Source of the DNA: Thiocapsa sp. UBA6158
GTDB lineage: Bacteria > Pseudomonadota > Gammaproteobacteria > Chromatiales > Chromatiaceae
Direction: 5' to 3'
Assembly (NCBI RefSeq): GCF_002423035.1
Contig: NZ_DIUM01000129.1
Location: forward strand, 1-64,000
DNA length: 64,000 bases
How positions within the stretch are numbered: position 1 is the first letter of the stretch; each line of letters opens with the position of its first letter. Positions 1 through 10,600 of this stretch are shown piece after piece. A model generated the notes under the pieces. The model was not told the DNA's origin. It did not search any database and was given only the letters and a program-made list of their open reading frames with translations. The position numbers were made by a program, and so were the translations under genes.

Positions 1-17
1 ACAGGTGATCCTGAAAA

Positions 18-131
18 GCACTATATATCGAATACGCCGCCAAAGAGGCCGCAAACAGTAAGTGAGGTCCCGTCTGTTCGCGAAATGCGGCATATGCTCG
101 GATTTTCGCCTTTATAGAAAGTATATAGTGC
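18..131. repeat. 10-bp inverted repeat flanking 94 bp beside the transposase remnant
   Basis: GCACTATATA at 18-27 is repeated exactly in inverted form at 122-131 (TATATAGTGC). It lies just upstream of the decayed transposase and could be a remnant of a terminal repeat or a chance AT-rich palindrome. No function can be assigned. Confidence 0.25.
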
Positions 132-190
132 CTAGCAGAAAAAAGGGGCGGAGCCTGAGATATCCGTCGAATGACGCTAGTTTTTCCAGT

Positions 191-990
191 GAGTTAAATA
201 GTATTTTCGGCGCAGCCTCGATCCGTTGCTGCAGTCCATTCACCGCACACGTCTCGCGACATAGGTCACCGCGATGGCGGCCTGCGTGAGCGGGCCGGCG
301 TTGTCGCTGACCGATGTTGAACGACGCTTCGGAGGCACCATCGCGCTGCGTCACAGGATCAAGCGCGCCGATCGCCTGTTGGGCAATCGGCATCTGCACC
401 GGGAGGCCAAGTCGATCTATCAGGTGTTGTGCCGCGTGACGCTGGCGCGCGTGCGCGAACCGCTCATCTTGATCGACTGGTCGGATCTGAAGGCCGACCA
501 GTCGCTGCACCTGCTGAGGGCGTCGCTGCCTGCGGGCGGGCACAGTCTGACCCACTACGAGGAGGTGCACCTGGAGAAGAACTCAACAACCCGGCAGTGG
601 ATGCGCGCTTTCTGTGCCACGTGAGGACCCTGATGCCGCCGGGGGCGGCGCCGATCGTCATCGCCGATGCGGGGTTCAAGATCCCCCTCCATCGCGACGT
701 CGAAGCGCTGGGTCGGGCGGGTGCGCGGACGCGAACTCGTGTGTCTGAAGTCCCGCTGGAGCAGTTGCAAGAGGCTCTTCAAGCGCGCGACGGCCACTCC
801 GACGGCGCTCGGCGAAGGCGAGTGGGTGCGTAGCAATCCGCTGCGCGCCGTCTTCACCTTGGTGCGCCGGCCGCCCAAGGGAAGTCGCGGCAAGACCGCC
901 TTCGGCAAGCGAGCGCGCTCGAAGGCGAGCGAAATCGGTGCCAGACCACGAAATCGCCGGAGGAGTTGCCTCATCCTCCCAGTCCCAATT
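191..990 (+). pseudogene. Decayed IS4-family transposase
   Basis: Remnant of a DDE transposase resembling IS4-family proteins. The reading starts around 191-214 in frame 2 (LNSIFGAAS), continues in frame 1 (DPLLQSIHRTRLAT) and meets an in-frame TAG at 262. It goes on in frame 1 through the family-like stretch LILIDWSDLKADQSLHLL, where the Asp of the first catalytic motif is visible. Near 575 it shifts to frame 3 (APIVIADAGFKIPLHRD, second Asp region), and near 706-712 back to frame 1 (WVGRVRGREL). The C-terminal part is lost after about 950. With at least three frameshifts and one stop it cannot make a transposase. Terminal repeats and target duplications were not identified, so the element boundaries are unknown. 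Confidence 0.75.
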
Positions 991-1958
991 TCCTGAGCGG
1001 CCGCTTCATCTCGTATCACAGTCCCTGGTTCCGGGCGACTGAGCGGTTGCTCCTGGCCGACAACGACCTTTCGGGGCCGCAAGCCAGAGCGGCCGCGACT
1101 GACCGCTGATGGGGCAAGCCGGAAAGTACTGCCAGGAGCGAGAGTGATTGCAACGGGTCAAGAACGAACTCTTCCAGCACCTCTCGTCCGGTGCCGCAGT
1201 GCGGAAAGATCGGCGGAAGTCAGGAAAGCGAGTCTTCGAAATCCGTGACGAGGTGATGTTGGAAACAACACACGGTTTCGTCGTCGTGCAGATTGCCATG
1301 TGTTACCGAGATGCATGTCGGGTCGCCGATGGCTCACAAGGCCCTCAGAATCGCCTCTCGGGTTCCGGGCGGACTGTTTAGCAAGTGCGCCAGCAAGGGT
1401 GCAACGGTGCCTATTGATCTTGGGTCGCCGAAAATGTAGGCGAACCATCGGAGCGTCTCGCAGGCAGGCATCATCCGGTTTGGCCGCCGTTGCAAGCAGC
1501 CGATCCAATTGCTCTGCATCCGGTCGCCAGACTCCATCTTCATGACGCTCATGGCTCGTCCAACCGCGCGCCCAGGCTGCCGCATGGCTCATCAGGGCGC
1601 TGCCGGACAGGCGCTGGAGAGGGCGCGGGCCTGGGTTTCTGGACCCGCCGGCGGCCTATTGTAGGGGCCAGGGTAAGGGGACCAAGGTCGCCGGGCTACT
1701 CAGGCTCGCCGCATCGGGCTCTTCGGTCTTGGGAGACACGCGACGCCCGACCGGCCGGTATCCTGCGGCAAGCTGGGGTCGGCCGCGGGATCGGTCGAAC
1801 GGCTTTGTTCGTGACTCCGGCAACCGTCTCTCGTGGCGCAAAGCGTTACGGGGCATGCGTGACACCGCAGAGCGGATGTCACGAGTTCATTCAGGAACGA
1901 CTGTTGACGATTGCACCGGACCACGACCGGACATCCAGGCAGAAATGACGCCCGTGCT
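991..1958. other. About 1 kb without a confident gene
   Basis: Between the transposase remnant and the stop of lhr no reading frame shows a recognisable domain, convincing ribosome-binding site or neighbour overlap. A minus-strand frame at 1334-1585 (83 codons, ending in NSPPGTREAILRAL) has a protein-like composition and could be a fragment of a decayed gene, but I cannot name it. The stretch is probably degraded DNA associated with the old insertion. Confidence 0.5.
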
Positions 1959-4900
1959 TCAGCGGTGCGGTCCCGCGCAGGCGACGGCATTCGGATCCCG
2001 GCCGATGCCGTTGGTGTAACCACGCGCCGGGACGAGCGCGTCGTAGTCGGATTCGAAGCCGGCACGCAGGAGGGCCTCGCGCAGCGGTGACTCAAGTGCC
2101 GGGAGGCCGTCGATCTGTTGGATGGCAAGCCGCTTACGCCCGCGCTGCGGTACGCGATGCAGGGCGGCGAGCGCAAGCGCCAACTCGCCGCCGTCTTCGC
2201 TGATCGAGCTTGGAAACCGCGTCAACTGGCGCCCGGCCGAGCCGAGATAGAGCACCGGTTTGCCCGCGACCAAGATCACGTAAGCACCGCTGATGCGTTT
2301 GGGCACCGGACCGCAGCCCGGGTCGGGCCAGGGCAGGAGCGTGCCGTACGGGTTGGCCGGGTCGATCGCGGCGAGGATCCGGACCGCGTCGGCGCCGAAA
2401 CCCTCGATCGGGGTCTCCTCGATTCGGGCGCTGCGCAGCCGATCGATCGCGCCGTTCAGCGCGAACTGGGCGCCGGAGAGCCCCTCGACGAAATAGCCTC
2501 GGCGCACTTGTCCGCCCTCCTCCATCTGTTTGAAGACCCGATAGAGCGGACCGAAGCCTCCCGGGATGCCCTCGGCCTGCACCGCCTCGCGGCTGACCAC
2601 GCCGTAGCGCTCTAGCAGGATGCGCGCGCGGGCGAGCAGGCGCTCGGTGTCGCTCGCCTCGATGCGCAGATCGGCCACACGCGACCAGCGTCCGCCGGCC
2701 AGTGCGGTGCCGCGACCGCGCTTGGGTGCGCGCGTGCCGCCGAGCGCGCGAAGGGGCGCGAAGGTGTCGTTGGTGATCTCGCCGGCCCAGACCAGATCCC
2801 AAAGCGCGGACTCGAAGGCGTCCTTGCCGAGCTTCAGCCCGGCGCGTTCGAGGGCCTGCATCAGCTCCATCAGGAAGGAGGCCCCGCGGGTGCGCAGGTG
2901 GTCGAGCAGGATCCGGCGGACGTGGGAGGCATCCGCAGCGGTGACCCGAGTTGGCGTATCGTCGACGGGGGTGGTGGATGCGCTTGGCTGGTCCAACGGA
3001 CTTGGCTCCTCGTCGGAGACACCCAGATCGGGACTCCCCCGCCGATAAAGCGCGATCCGCCCGTCCTTCGGCCCTGCCGCACCGCGTCCGACCCAGACGA
3101 TCTGCCCGGTAGCCGCGAGAATGTCCAGATCCTCCGATCGGTAGCCCGGCACCCGGGCCGGCAGGAGCACGCGATCGAGCTGGGACCAGGTGACCGTCAG
3201 GCCTTCGAGCTGGAGTAGTGCCTCCATCAGGCGATCCGGCCCCTTGATGTTCTCGCCGATCCCGTGCCAGGCGGGCAGAAATCGCCCGAGGGTCGCCGCG
3301 TCGACCGGGGCGACCGCATCGCGCGCCTTTGCCAGGGTGCGGCGGCGCAGGCGGCGCAGGACCTCGGGGTCGCACCATTCAGGCTCGCTGCCGAGCGGTC
3401 GGATCTCGCCGCGGATCAGCTCGTCGCGCGTTTCCAGGAGACGCAGGACGGGTTCGAGCTGGGTCGCCCTCAGGCCATACCGTGCTGCGGGATCCCGCGT
3501 CGGAAAGGGGCCGTGCGTTCGGGCATAGCGGTGCAGAAGATGCTCCAACGGCGCATCCGCGGACACCAGAAATGCGTCGGGCAGTCCGGGCGGCGGGACC
3601 AGACCCAAGGCGTCGCGATAGAGACCGGCATCCTCGGCCGCGATCCAGCGCGGTCCGTCCATGAACCGCAGCGCGACCGCCCGGCGCTGCTCGGCCAAGG
3701 TCGCGAGCCAGGGGACGGGATCGCCCTCGGCGCGCGCAGCCAGCTCGGCGGAGGAGAGGTCGCCGAGACGTCGCAGCAGGTCATGCAGCTCGTCGGCATC
3801 GCGCGCCTTGCGCCCGTCGGCGGTGTGCTGAAGCTCGCTCTCCAGGTCATCCAGAACCGCGGGGTCGATCAGCTCGCGCAGCTCCGCCTGACCCAGCAGC
3901 TCGGCCAAAAGGCCGCGATCCAGCGTGAGCGCCTGGGCGCGGCGCTCGGCCAGCGGGGCGTCCTGCTCGTAGATGTAGGCGGCCACATAGGCGAAGACCA
4001 GCGAGCGCGCAAAGGGCGAGGCGCTGCGGGTCTCGACCTCGTGGACGCGGATCGAGCGGTTGCGGATGCCGGTCAAGACGTCCTTGAGACCGGCGAGGTC
4101 GAAGACATCGCCGAGCGCCTGTCGATAGGTCTCGAGCACGATCGGAAAGGCCGGATAGCGACGGACCACCGCGAGCAGATTCTGCGACTTGAGCCGCTGC
4201 GCCCAAAGCGGCTGCCGGCCCTTCGCCGAGCGACGCGGCAGGAGCAGCGCGCGGGCGGCGTTCTCGCGGAAGAGCGACGCGAAGAGCGCGGTGTCGGCGA
4301 GCTGCTCGGTGACACGCTCGTCCAGCTCCTCGGGTGCAGGCAGGAGGTCCGTCAGCTCCGGCAGCGCCTCGCCGTCCGCGAAGCGCAGCACGATGCCGTC
4401 GTCGGTGTACATGACCTGGATCTCGAAACCCTCGCGACGCCCCAGATGCCATTGCAGGGCCATGGCCCAGGGGGCGTGGATGCGGGCGCCGAACGGGGTG
4501 AGGATGCAGATGCGCCAGTCGCCCAGCTCGTCGCGGAAGCGCTCGATGAGGATGGTGCGGTCGCTCGGCACCTGGCCGGTCGCGGTGCGTTGATCCTGGA
4601 TGTAGGCGGCCAGGTTCGACGCCGCGAGCGCGTCCAACGGAGTCTGCTCCCGAATCCAAGCGGCGGCACGCTCCGCGGGGATGGCCGCGACCGCGCGCGT
4701 GAAGGCACCGACCGCCCGACCCAGCTCGACCGGCCGGCCCGGTCCGTCGCCGCGCCAGAAGGGCAGCTTGCCGGGCTCGCCCGGCGCCGGCGAGACCAGC
4801 ACCCGATCGCGCGTGATCGCCTCGACACGCCAGGTCGAGGCGCCGAGCAGGACGCAGTCGCCCGCCTTGGTCTCGAAGACCATCTCCTCGTCCAGCTCGC

Positions 4901-6545
4901 CGATGCGCGGCCCTTCCTCGCCGAGATGCACCGAATAGTTGCCGCGATCCGGAATGGTGCCGGCGTTCAGGCGGGTGATCATGGCGGTACCCTTGCGCAC
5001 GCCGAGCGTATCGGCGGTCCGATCCCACACCAGAAGAGGCTTGAGGTCGGCGAAGTCGCTCGACGGATAGCGGCCCGAGAGCATATCCAGCACCGCCTCC
5101 AGTGCGGAGCGCGACAGCTCGCGATAGGGACCGGCACGAGTCACCAGGTGATGGAGATCCGCGACCGTGCGCTCGGTCTCGACACAGTGGGCGGCGATCT
5201 GCTGGGCCAGCACGTCCAGTGCATTGCGCGGCATCCGAAAGGGCTCGAGCTCCCCGGCGAGCATGCGTGCACCGATGACGGCGCATTCCAGCAGATCGCC
5301 CCGGAACTTGGGGAAGATGCGCCCGGTGCTGACCTGCCCGACCCCGTGCCCGGCACGCCCGACGCGCTGCAGCCCGCGCGCCACCGAGCCGGGCGACTCG
5401 ACCAGCAGCACCTGATCGACACCGCCCATGTCGATGCCCATCTCGAGCGAGCTGGTGGCGACGATGGCCTTGAGGTCGCCGCGCTTGAGCCCCTCCTCGA
5501 TCCGGGTGCGCTGCTCGAGACTGACGCTGCCGTGGTGGGCGCGGACCAGCTCGGGACGGTCGGTCGAGACCGACTCGTCCGGATCGAGGTCCGCATCGGC
5601 CAGCGCGTTCAGCCGCTGACAGAGGCGCTCGCAGAGCCCGCGGCTGTTGACGAAGACGATGGTCGAGCGATGCGAGCGGATCTCGGCGAGGATGGCCGGA
5701 TGGATGGCCGACCACAGGCCCTTCTCGGCGGATGCTTGGGGTTTTGCTTGGCGATAGAGCTCGCCGAGGATGGAGCCGCCTTCGGGTTGGGGCACGAGGA
5801 TCTCGGGCGGGCGCTCCATATCGGGGACCGGGACCTGAACGCGCAGATCGAGATTCGGCGGGGCGGCGGCATCGACGATCTCGACCGGCCGATCGCCTCC
5901 GAGATAGAGCGCGGCCTCCGCCAGCGGACGCACGGTGGCGGAGAGCCCGATGCGCTGCGGGTCCCTCGCGCAGCGCTCGGCCAGACGCTCCAGCGACAGC
6001 GCCAGATGGGCGCCCCGCTTGGTCGGGGCGAGCGCGTGCACCTCGTCGATGATGAGTGTATGCACCCATGCGAGGTTGGCCGCCGCCTTGGAGCCGAGCA
6101 ACAGGTAGAGCGACTCGGGCGTGGTCACCAGGATCTCGGGCGGCTCCTTGAGCTGCTGCTGCCGCTCCTTCGCCGGCGTATCGCCGGTGCGGATGCCGAC
6201 CCGCGGCAAACGCACCGGCACGCCCATCGCCTCCGCGGCGCGGGCGATCCCGGCGAGCGGGGCGCGCAGGTTGCGCTCGATGTCGTAGACCAGGGCCTTG
6301 AGCGGCGAGACGTAGAGCACCTGGATACCGGCGGGAGCCGACTCGGTGTCGGCGATCGGCGCGCCCTGCATCAGCCGATCGATCGCCCAGAGGAAGGCCG
6401 CCAGGGTCTTGCCGCTGCCGGTCGGGGCCGTGATCAGCGCGTGCCGACCCGAGGCGATCACCGCCCAGCCCCGGAGCTGGACCTCGGTCGGTGCGTCGAA
6501 GTTCTGTGCGAACCAGCGGCGGGTGGCGGGGCTGAAGGCATCCAT
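1959..6545 (-). CDS. lhr: Lhr-family superfamily 2 helicase
   Basis: Large ATP-dependent helicase of the Lhr (long helicase-related) family, 1528 aa, the full length usual for bacterial Lhr with both the helicase core and the long C-terminal half. Visible motifs: Walker A APTGSGKT at residues 40-47, the DEVH box (IIDEVHAL), motif III as GLSATVRP, and motif VI as QRVGRAGHGVG. Winged-helix and Lhr-core regions follow, then a C-terminal extension ending around a GIY-YIG-like stretch (GAYVILVAGKPVLYLG). Family members unwind RNA:DNA hybrids and are linked to DNA repair. ATG at 6545 directly precedes the conserved N-terminus. It is transcribed alone and divergently from the PhnD-like gene. Long antisense open frames over it are GC-rich shadows. 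Confidence 0.93.
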   Translation of the reverse strand: MDAFSPATRRWFAQNFDAPTEVQLRGWAVIASGRHALITAPTGSGKTLAAFLWAIDRLMQGAPIADTESAPAGIQVLYVSPLKALVYDIERNLRAPLAGIARAAEAMGVPVRLPRVGIRTGDTPAKERQQQLKEPPEILVTTPESLYLLLGSKAAANLAWVHTLIIDEVHALAPTKRGAHLALSLERLAERCARDPQRIGLSATVRPLAEAALYLGGDRPVEIVDAAAPPNLDLRVQVPVPDMERPPEILVPQPEGGSILGELYRQAKPQASAEKGLWSAIHPAILAEIRSHRSTIVFVNSRGLCERLCQRLNALADADLDPDESVSTDRPELVRAHHGSVSLEQRTRIEEGLKRGDLKAIVATSSLEMGIDMGGVDQVLLVESPGSVARGLQRVGRAGHGVGQVSTGRIFPKFRGDLLECAVIGARMLAGELEPFRMPRNALDVLAQQIAAHCVETERTVADLHHLVTRAGPYRELSRSALEAVLDMLSGRYPSSDFADLKPLLVWDRTADTLGVRKGTAMITRLNAGTIPDRGNYSVHLGEEGPRIGELDEEMVFETKAGDCVLLGASTWRVEAITRDRVLVSPAPGEPGKLPFWRGDGPGRPVELGRAVGAFTRAVAAIPAERAAAWIREQTPLDALAASNLAAYIQDQRTATGQVPSDRTILIERFRDELGDWRICILTPFGARIHAPWAMALQWHLGRREGFEIQVMYTDDGIVLRFADGEALPELTDLLPAPEELDERVTEQLADTALFASLFRENAARALLLPRRSAKGRQPLWAQRLKSQNLLAVVRRYPAFPIVLETYRQALGDVFDLAGLKDVLTGIRNRSIRVHEVETRSASPFARSLVFAYVAAYIYEQDAPLAERRAQALTLDRGLLAELLGQAELRELIDPAVLDDLESELQHTADGRKARDADELHDLLRRLGDLSSAELAARAEGDPVPWLATLAEQRRAVALRFMDGPRWIAAEDAGLYRDALGLVPPPGLPDAFLVSADAPLEHLLHRYARTHGPFPTRDPAARYGLRATQLEPVLRLLETRDELIRGEIRPLGSEPEWCDPEVLRRLRRRTLAKARDAVAPVDAATLGRFLPAWHGIGENIKGPDRLMEALLQLEGLTVTWSQLDRVLLPARVPGYRSEDLDILAATGQIVWVGRGAAGPKDGRIALYRRGSPDLGVSDEEPSPLDQPSASTTPVDDTPTRVTAADASHVRRILLDHLRTRGASFLMELMQALERAGLKLGKDAFESALWDLVWAGEITNDTFAPLRALGGTRAPKRGRGTALAGGRWSRVADLRIEASDTERLLARARILLERYGVVSREAVQAEGIPGGFGPLYRVFKQMEEGGQVRRGYFVEGLSGAQFALNGAIDRLRSARIEETPIEGFGADAVRILAAIDPANPYGTLLPWPDPGCGPVPKRISGAYVILVAGKPVLYLGSAGRQLTRFPSSISEDGGELALALAALHRVPQRGRKRLAIQQIDGLPALESPLREALLRAGFESDYDALVPARGYTNGIGRDPNAVACAGPHR

Positions 6546-6776
6546 GGGAGGCAGATGGGGGAGATTGGCCCGGTCTTCGAGTCGCCGACCATGGTCAGGC
6601 CAAGGTTATACGCGATGCCCGATCGGCTCGGAGTGAGACTAGAATAGCCACGCAGCGTGCAGCACGCCGATTGAATCCGGCCCGCGACCGCTCGGAGCAC
6701 CGCGGAAGCCGCTTGGGACAGGGAGCAGATGGGGAGATTCAGATCCAGATCGACGAGCATGGCACGGAAGAACCCG

Positions 6777-7631
6777 ATGAAGACATTGACTCAAGGTCTC
6801 GGCTGGCTGCTCTGGGTCTGTGTGGCGGCGGCCGGCGCTGCTCCCGGCCCGGACGACATCGAGATCCCGGTGCTCCCCTATCTCAGCACAGAGCGCCTTC
6901 TGACCCTTTACGAACCGCTGCGCCGACATCTCCAAGAGACGCTGGATCGGCCGGTCCGGATCGTCACATCCCCCGATTATCGGAGCTTCGTCGCGGACAC
7001 GGCGCAAGGCGACTATCCGCTCGTCCTGAACGCGGCCCATATGGCACGACTCGCGGAGGTGGATTCCGGTTACCGGTCGATCGTTCAGACCACCAATCCT
7101 CTCTACGCGCTGGTGATGGTCCGAGCCGAAGATCCCGTTGCCGAGGTCGCGGATCTGCGGGGCACCAAGATTGTGACCCCGGATCCTCTGGCGCTCATCA
7201 CCCTGATGGGCCATCGGATGCTCAGGGAGGCGGGCCTGAGGCCGTGGACGGATGTCGAGATGCCGACGACCGACACCCACAACAATGCCTTGATGCTCTT
7301 GCTCGGCGACGAGTCGATCCGTGCGGCCATCGTCTCCAACCGGGCCTTTACGACCCTCGACGAGGACATGCGCGCACGCCTGCGAATCCTCGCCGACGGC
7401 GCAGATTTCGGCGGGATTCCCTCGATCGTCTATCAGATCGGCCCCGGCCACGAGGGCGCGGACCACGCCTTATTGACACGCGAGCTACTTCACTTCGCCA
7501 ACGACACCCCGGCAGGGCGCGCCATGATGCTGACCCTGGGACATGTGGGGTTGCGCGAGGTCGCGGAGGCGGACCGACAGGTGATCGACCTCTTCCTGCC
7601 GGCAACACGAGAGGTCTTGGCTGCGCCATGA
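6777..7631 (+). CDS. PhnD-like periplasmic substrate-binding protein
   Basis: Exported binding protein of the phosphate/phosphite/phosphonate (PhnD) type, about 284 aa. The N-terminus MKTLTQGLGWLLWVCVAAAG is a signal peptide ending near AGAAPG. The mature part has the type-2 periplasmic-binding pattern (DRPVRIVTSPDYRSFV, YPLVLNAAHMARL, DLRGTKIVTPDPLALITLMG). I choose ATG 6777, which follows GGAAG by six bases and puts the signal peptide at the terminus; in-frame ATGs at 6729 and 6759 are alternatives. No permease or ATPase follows. Instead its TGA overlaps the ATG of a membrane GGDEF/EAL protein. The inferred role is therefore sensory, presenting a ligand to that protein, rather than transport. 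Confidence 0.8.
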   Translation: MKTLTQGLGWLLWVCVAAAGAAPGPDDIEIPVLPYLSTERLLTLYEPLRRHLQETLDRPVRIVTSPDYRSFVADTAQGDYPLVLNAAHMARLAEVDSGYRSIVQTTNPLYALVMVRAEDPVAEVADLRGTKIVTPDPLALITLMGHRMLREAGLRPWTDVEMPTTDTHNNALMLLLGDESIRAAIVSNRAFTTLDEDMRARLRILADGADFGGIPSIVYQIGPGHEGADHALLTRELLHFANDTPAGRAMMLTLGHVGLREVAEADRQVIDLFLPATREVLAAP

Positions 7632-10600
7632 GGAGTCTTCTCGCGCGTGTCCCGATCGGCTTGCGATTCGGGTTGGTGATCCTGATGACCCAGGCCGCCT
7701 TGATCGCCTGGGTTGTCCACGACAACCAGCGTCTGAGCAATGCCGCCCTGACTCAGCTGCACGAGACGCGACTGACCGTCCTGACCGCGCTCCTGAGCGA
7801 GTCCTTGACCCCTTTGCTCGTGCAGCGCGACATCGCGGCCCTGCAGGAGTCGCTCGACCGGTTCGGCGATCTGCCGGAGGTGCGTTATCTCGAGGTCGAC
7901 GACGCACGGGGAAGGCGCCTGGCCGAGTTCACCCATCCGCATCCATCGAGGTTTCCCGCCGGCGGAGACCTCGACCCTCCTCCGATTTCGCAGGACGCGG
8001 CCCAGTGGGAGACGGCCATCCCGCTGCAGCTCGTCGGCCAAACCTACGGCACCCTCCATGTCGGTATCTCCACCGATATCTTCGCCGAAACGCGACAGGG
8101 CTTGATCGAGCAGAGCCTGCGCAACGGCATGATCGGGCTGGGGGGGCTCCTACTCGTCATCGTCCCGCTCGCCTTCTGGGCCAGCCGTCGACTCGGGCAC
8201 CTGGATGCCGCTGCGCGGGCGATCGCGGAAGGTAATCTCGGTCGCCGTCTCGACGAGACCGGCGACGACGAGATCGGCCGCCTGGCCGTCTCCTTCAACC
8301 GCATGGCCGACGCGCTCGGGCAACGCGAGTCCGCCTTGCGTGATGCGAAGGCCGACCTCGAGCGCATCGCGACATCGAAGTACCGGATCCTGTTCGAGGC
8401 GACCACGGATGCGGTGATGCTGTTCGATCGCGACCATGGGCTGTTCGACTGCAATCCCGCCGCGCTGCGCCTGCTCGGCTGCGATCGCGAAGCGCTGCTC
8501 GGCTCACGGCCGAGCGACCTGTCGACGACACCCTTGCCCGTCGGTGCCCATGTCCTCGCGCCCGCTGCGCGGGCGGGACATACGGGGGAGAACAGCGGCT
8601 TCGACTGGTGCTTGCGCCGTCGAGATACCTGCGATCCGGTCGAGGTCGAGGTGCTGCTCACCTCGGTGCAGCTCGACGGCTCGACGCTCCTGCAGATGGT
8701 GGCCCGCGATATCGGCGCACGCAAAGGGGCCGAGGCGGCGATCAAGCGCTCCGAGGAGAAGTACCGGTTCCTGCTCGAGTACAGCTACGACATCATCTAC
8801 CTCTTCGCAACCGACGGCAGTTTCATCTTTGTCTCGCCGAGCTGGTCGCGACTGATGGGGTATTCGGTCGAGGAGACCCTCGCCACTCACTTCTCGGTGT
8901 ATGTCCATCCAGAGGACCTGCACATCTGCAACGAGGCATTCAGCGCCGTCGTCGAGACCGGCGAGATGCGTCGAAATATCGAATATCGCGTCCGGCACGG
9001 TGACGGCACCTGGCGCTGGCACAGCTCAAGCGCCATGCCGTTTCGCGACGAGAACGGCACGATCGTCGGCTTCCAGGGGATCGCGCGCGACGTCACCGAG
9101 CAGAGAGAGACCCAAGAGCAGCTGCGCATCGCCGCAATCGCCTTCGAGGCCCAGGAGGGCATGGTCGTCACCGACGCCTCAGGGGTCATCCTGCGGGTCA
9201 ACGGCACCTTCACGCGGATCACCGGCTACAGCGCCGAGGAGGCGGTCGGGCAGACCCCCCGACTGCTCAAGTCCGCACGCCACGACGCCGCGTTCTACAA
9301 GGCGATGTGGTCAAGCATTCTGGAGACCGGCTCCTGGGAAGGCGAGGTCTGGAACCGTCGTAAATGCGGCGAGATCTATCCCCAACGGCTCACGGTCACG
9401 GCCGTTCCCGGCCCCGACGGCAGGATCACACACTACGTCGGAACCCTGTCGGACATCACTCAACGAAAGGCCGCCGAGGAGGAAATCCGCGAGCTGGCCT
9501 TCTTCGACCCCCTCACGCGTCTGCCCAACCGTCGTCTCCTGCTCGACCGACTGAATCTCGCCCTCGCGAGCAGCCGCCGCCACGGCGACTGCGGCGCGCT
9601 CTTCTACATCGACCTGGACGACTTCAAGACACTCAACGACACCCTGGGTCACGACCAAGGCGATCGCCTGCTGCAGCAGGTGGCGCTGCGTCTGACGGAG
9701 CGAATTCGCGAGTCCGACACGCTTGCCCGTCTCGGCGGCGACGAGTTCGTGGTGATGATCGAGCATTTGAGCCCGAACCCGCTGGAGGCGGCGCAGCAAG
9801 CCGAAACGCTCGGCAACGGGCTTCTCGGCGTGCTGCGCCAGCCCTACGACCTGGACGGGCAGACCCACTACAGCGCGGCCAGCATCGGGATCACACTCTT
9901 CGATCCGCAGCCGATGCGTGTGGAAGAGCTGATGAAGCAAGGCGACATGGCGATGTACCGGGCCAAGGCCGCCGGGCGCAACACCATGCGCTTCTTCGAC
10001 CCGAGCATGCAGTCGGAGATCAGCGCCCGTGCAACCCTCGAGGCACAGCTGCGCTGCGGTCTGCGCGACGAGCGGTTCATGCTTTACTACCAGGTTCAGG
10101 TCGATCGCGACGGGGGAATCATCGGTGCCGAATGTCTGCTGCGCTGGCAGGACCAGCAGGGCTGCTTGATCTCGCCGGCGGTGTTCATTCCGCTCGCCGA
10201 GCAGAGCGGCCTGATTCTACCGATCGGGCACTGGGTTCTGCAGACCGCCTGCACGCAGTTGGCGGCGTGGTCCGTTCGGACCGAGACCGCGCAACTCACC
10301 CTCGCCGTAAACATCAGCGCACGTCAATTTCGCCGGACGGACTTCGTCGACCAGGTCTTGGCCTGCATCGAAGGCACGGGCGCGAATCCGTCCCGACTCA
10401 AGCTCGAGATCACCGAGAGCCTCCTGCTCGACGACGTTGAGGACACCGTCGGCAAGATGATCGCCCTGAAGGCCCGAGGTGTGGGTTTCGCGCTGGACGA
10501 CTTCGGCACCGGCTACTCATCCCTGTCCTACCTGAAACGCCTGCCCTTCGATCAGCTCAAGATCGATCGTTCCTTCGTCCTGGACGTCCTGACGGACGCC

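Noticed and set aside
1334..1585. 83-codon minus-strand gene
   Set aside because: No recognisable domain or convincing ribosome site; could be a fragment of a decayed gene, so not called as a CDS.
3264..6647. 1127-codon open frame on the plus strand opposite lhr
   Set aside because: Antisense of a conserved helicase gene in GC-rich DNA; no domain, no ribosome site, composition explained by the codons of the other strand.
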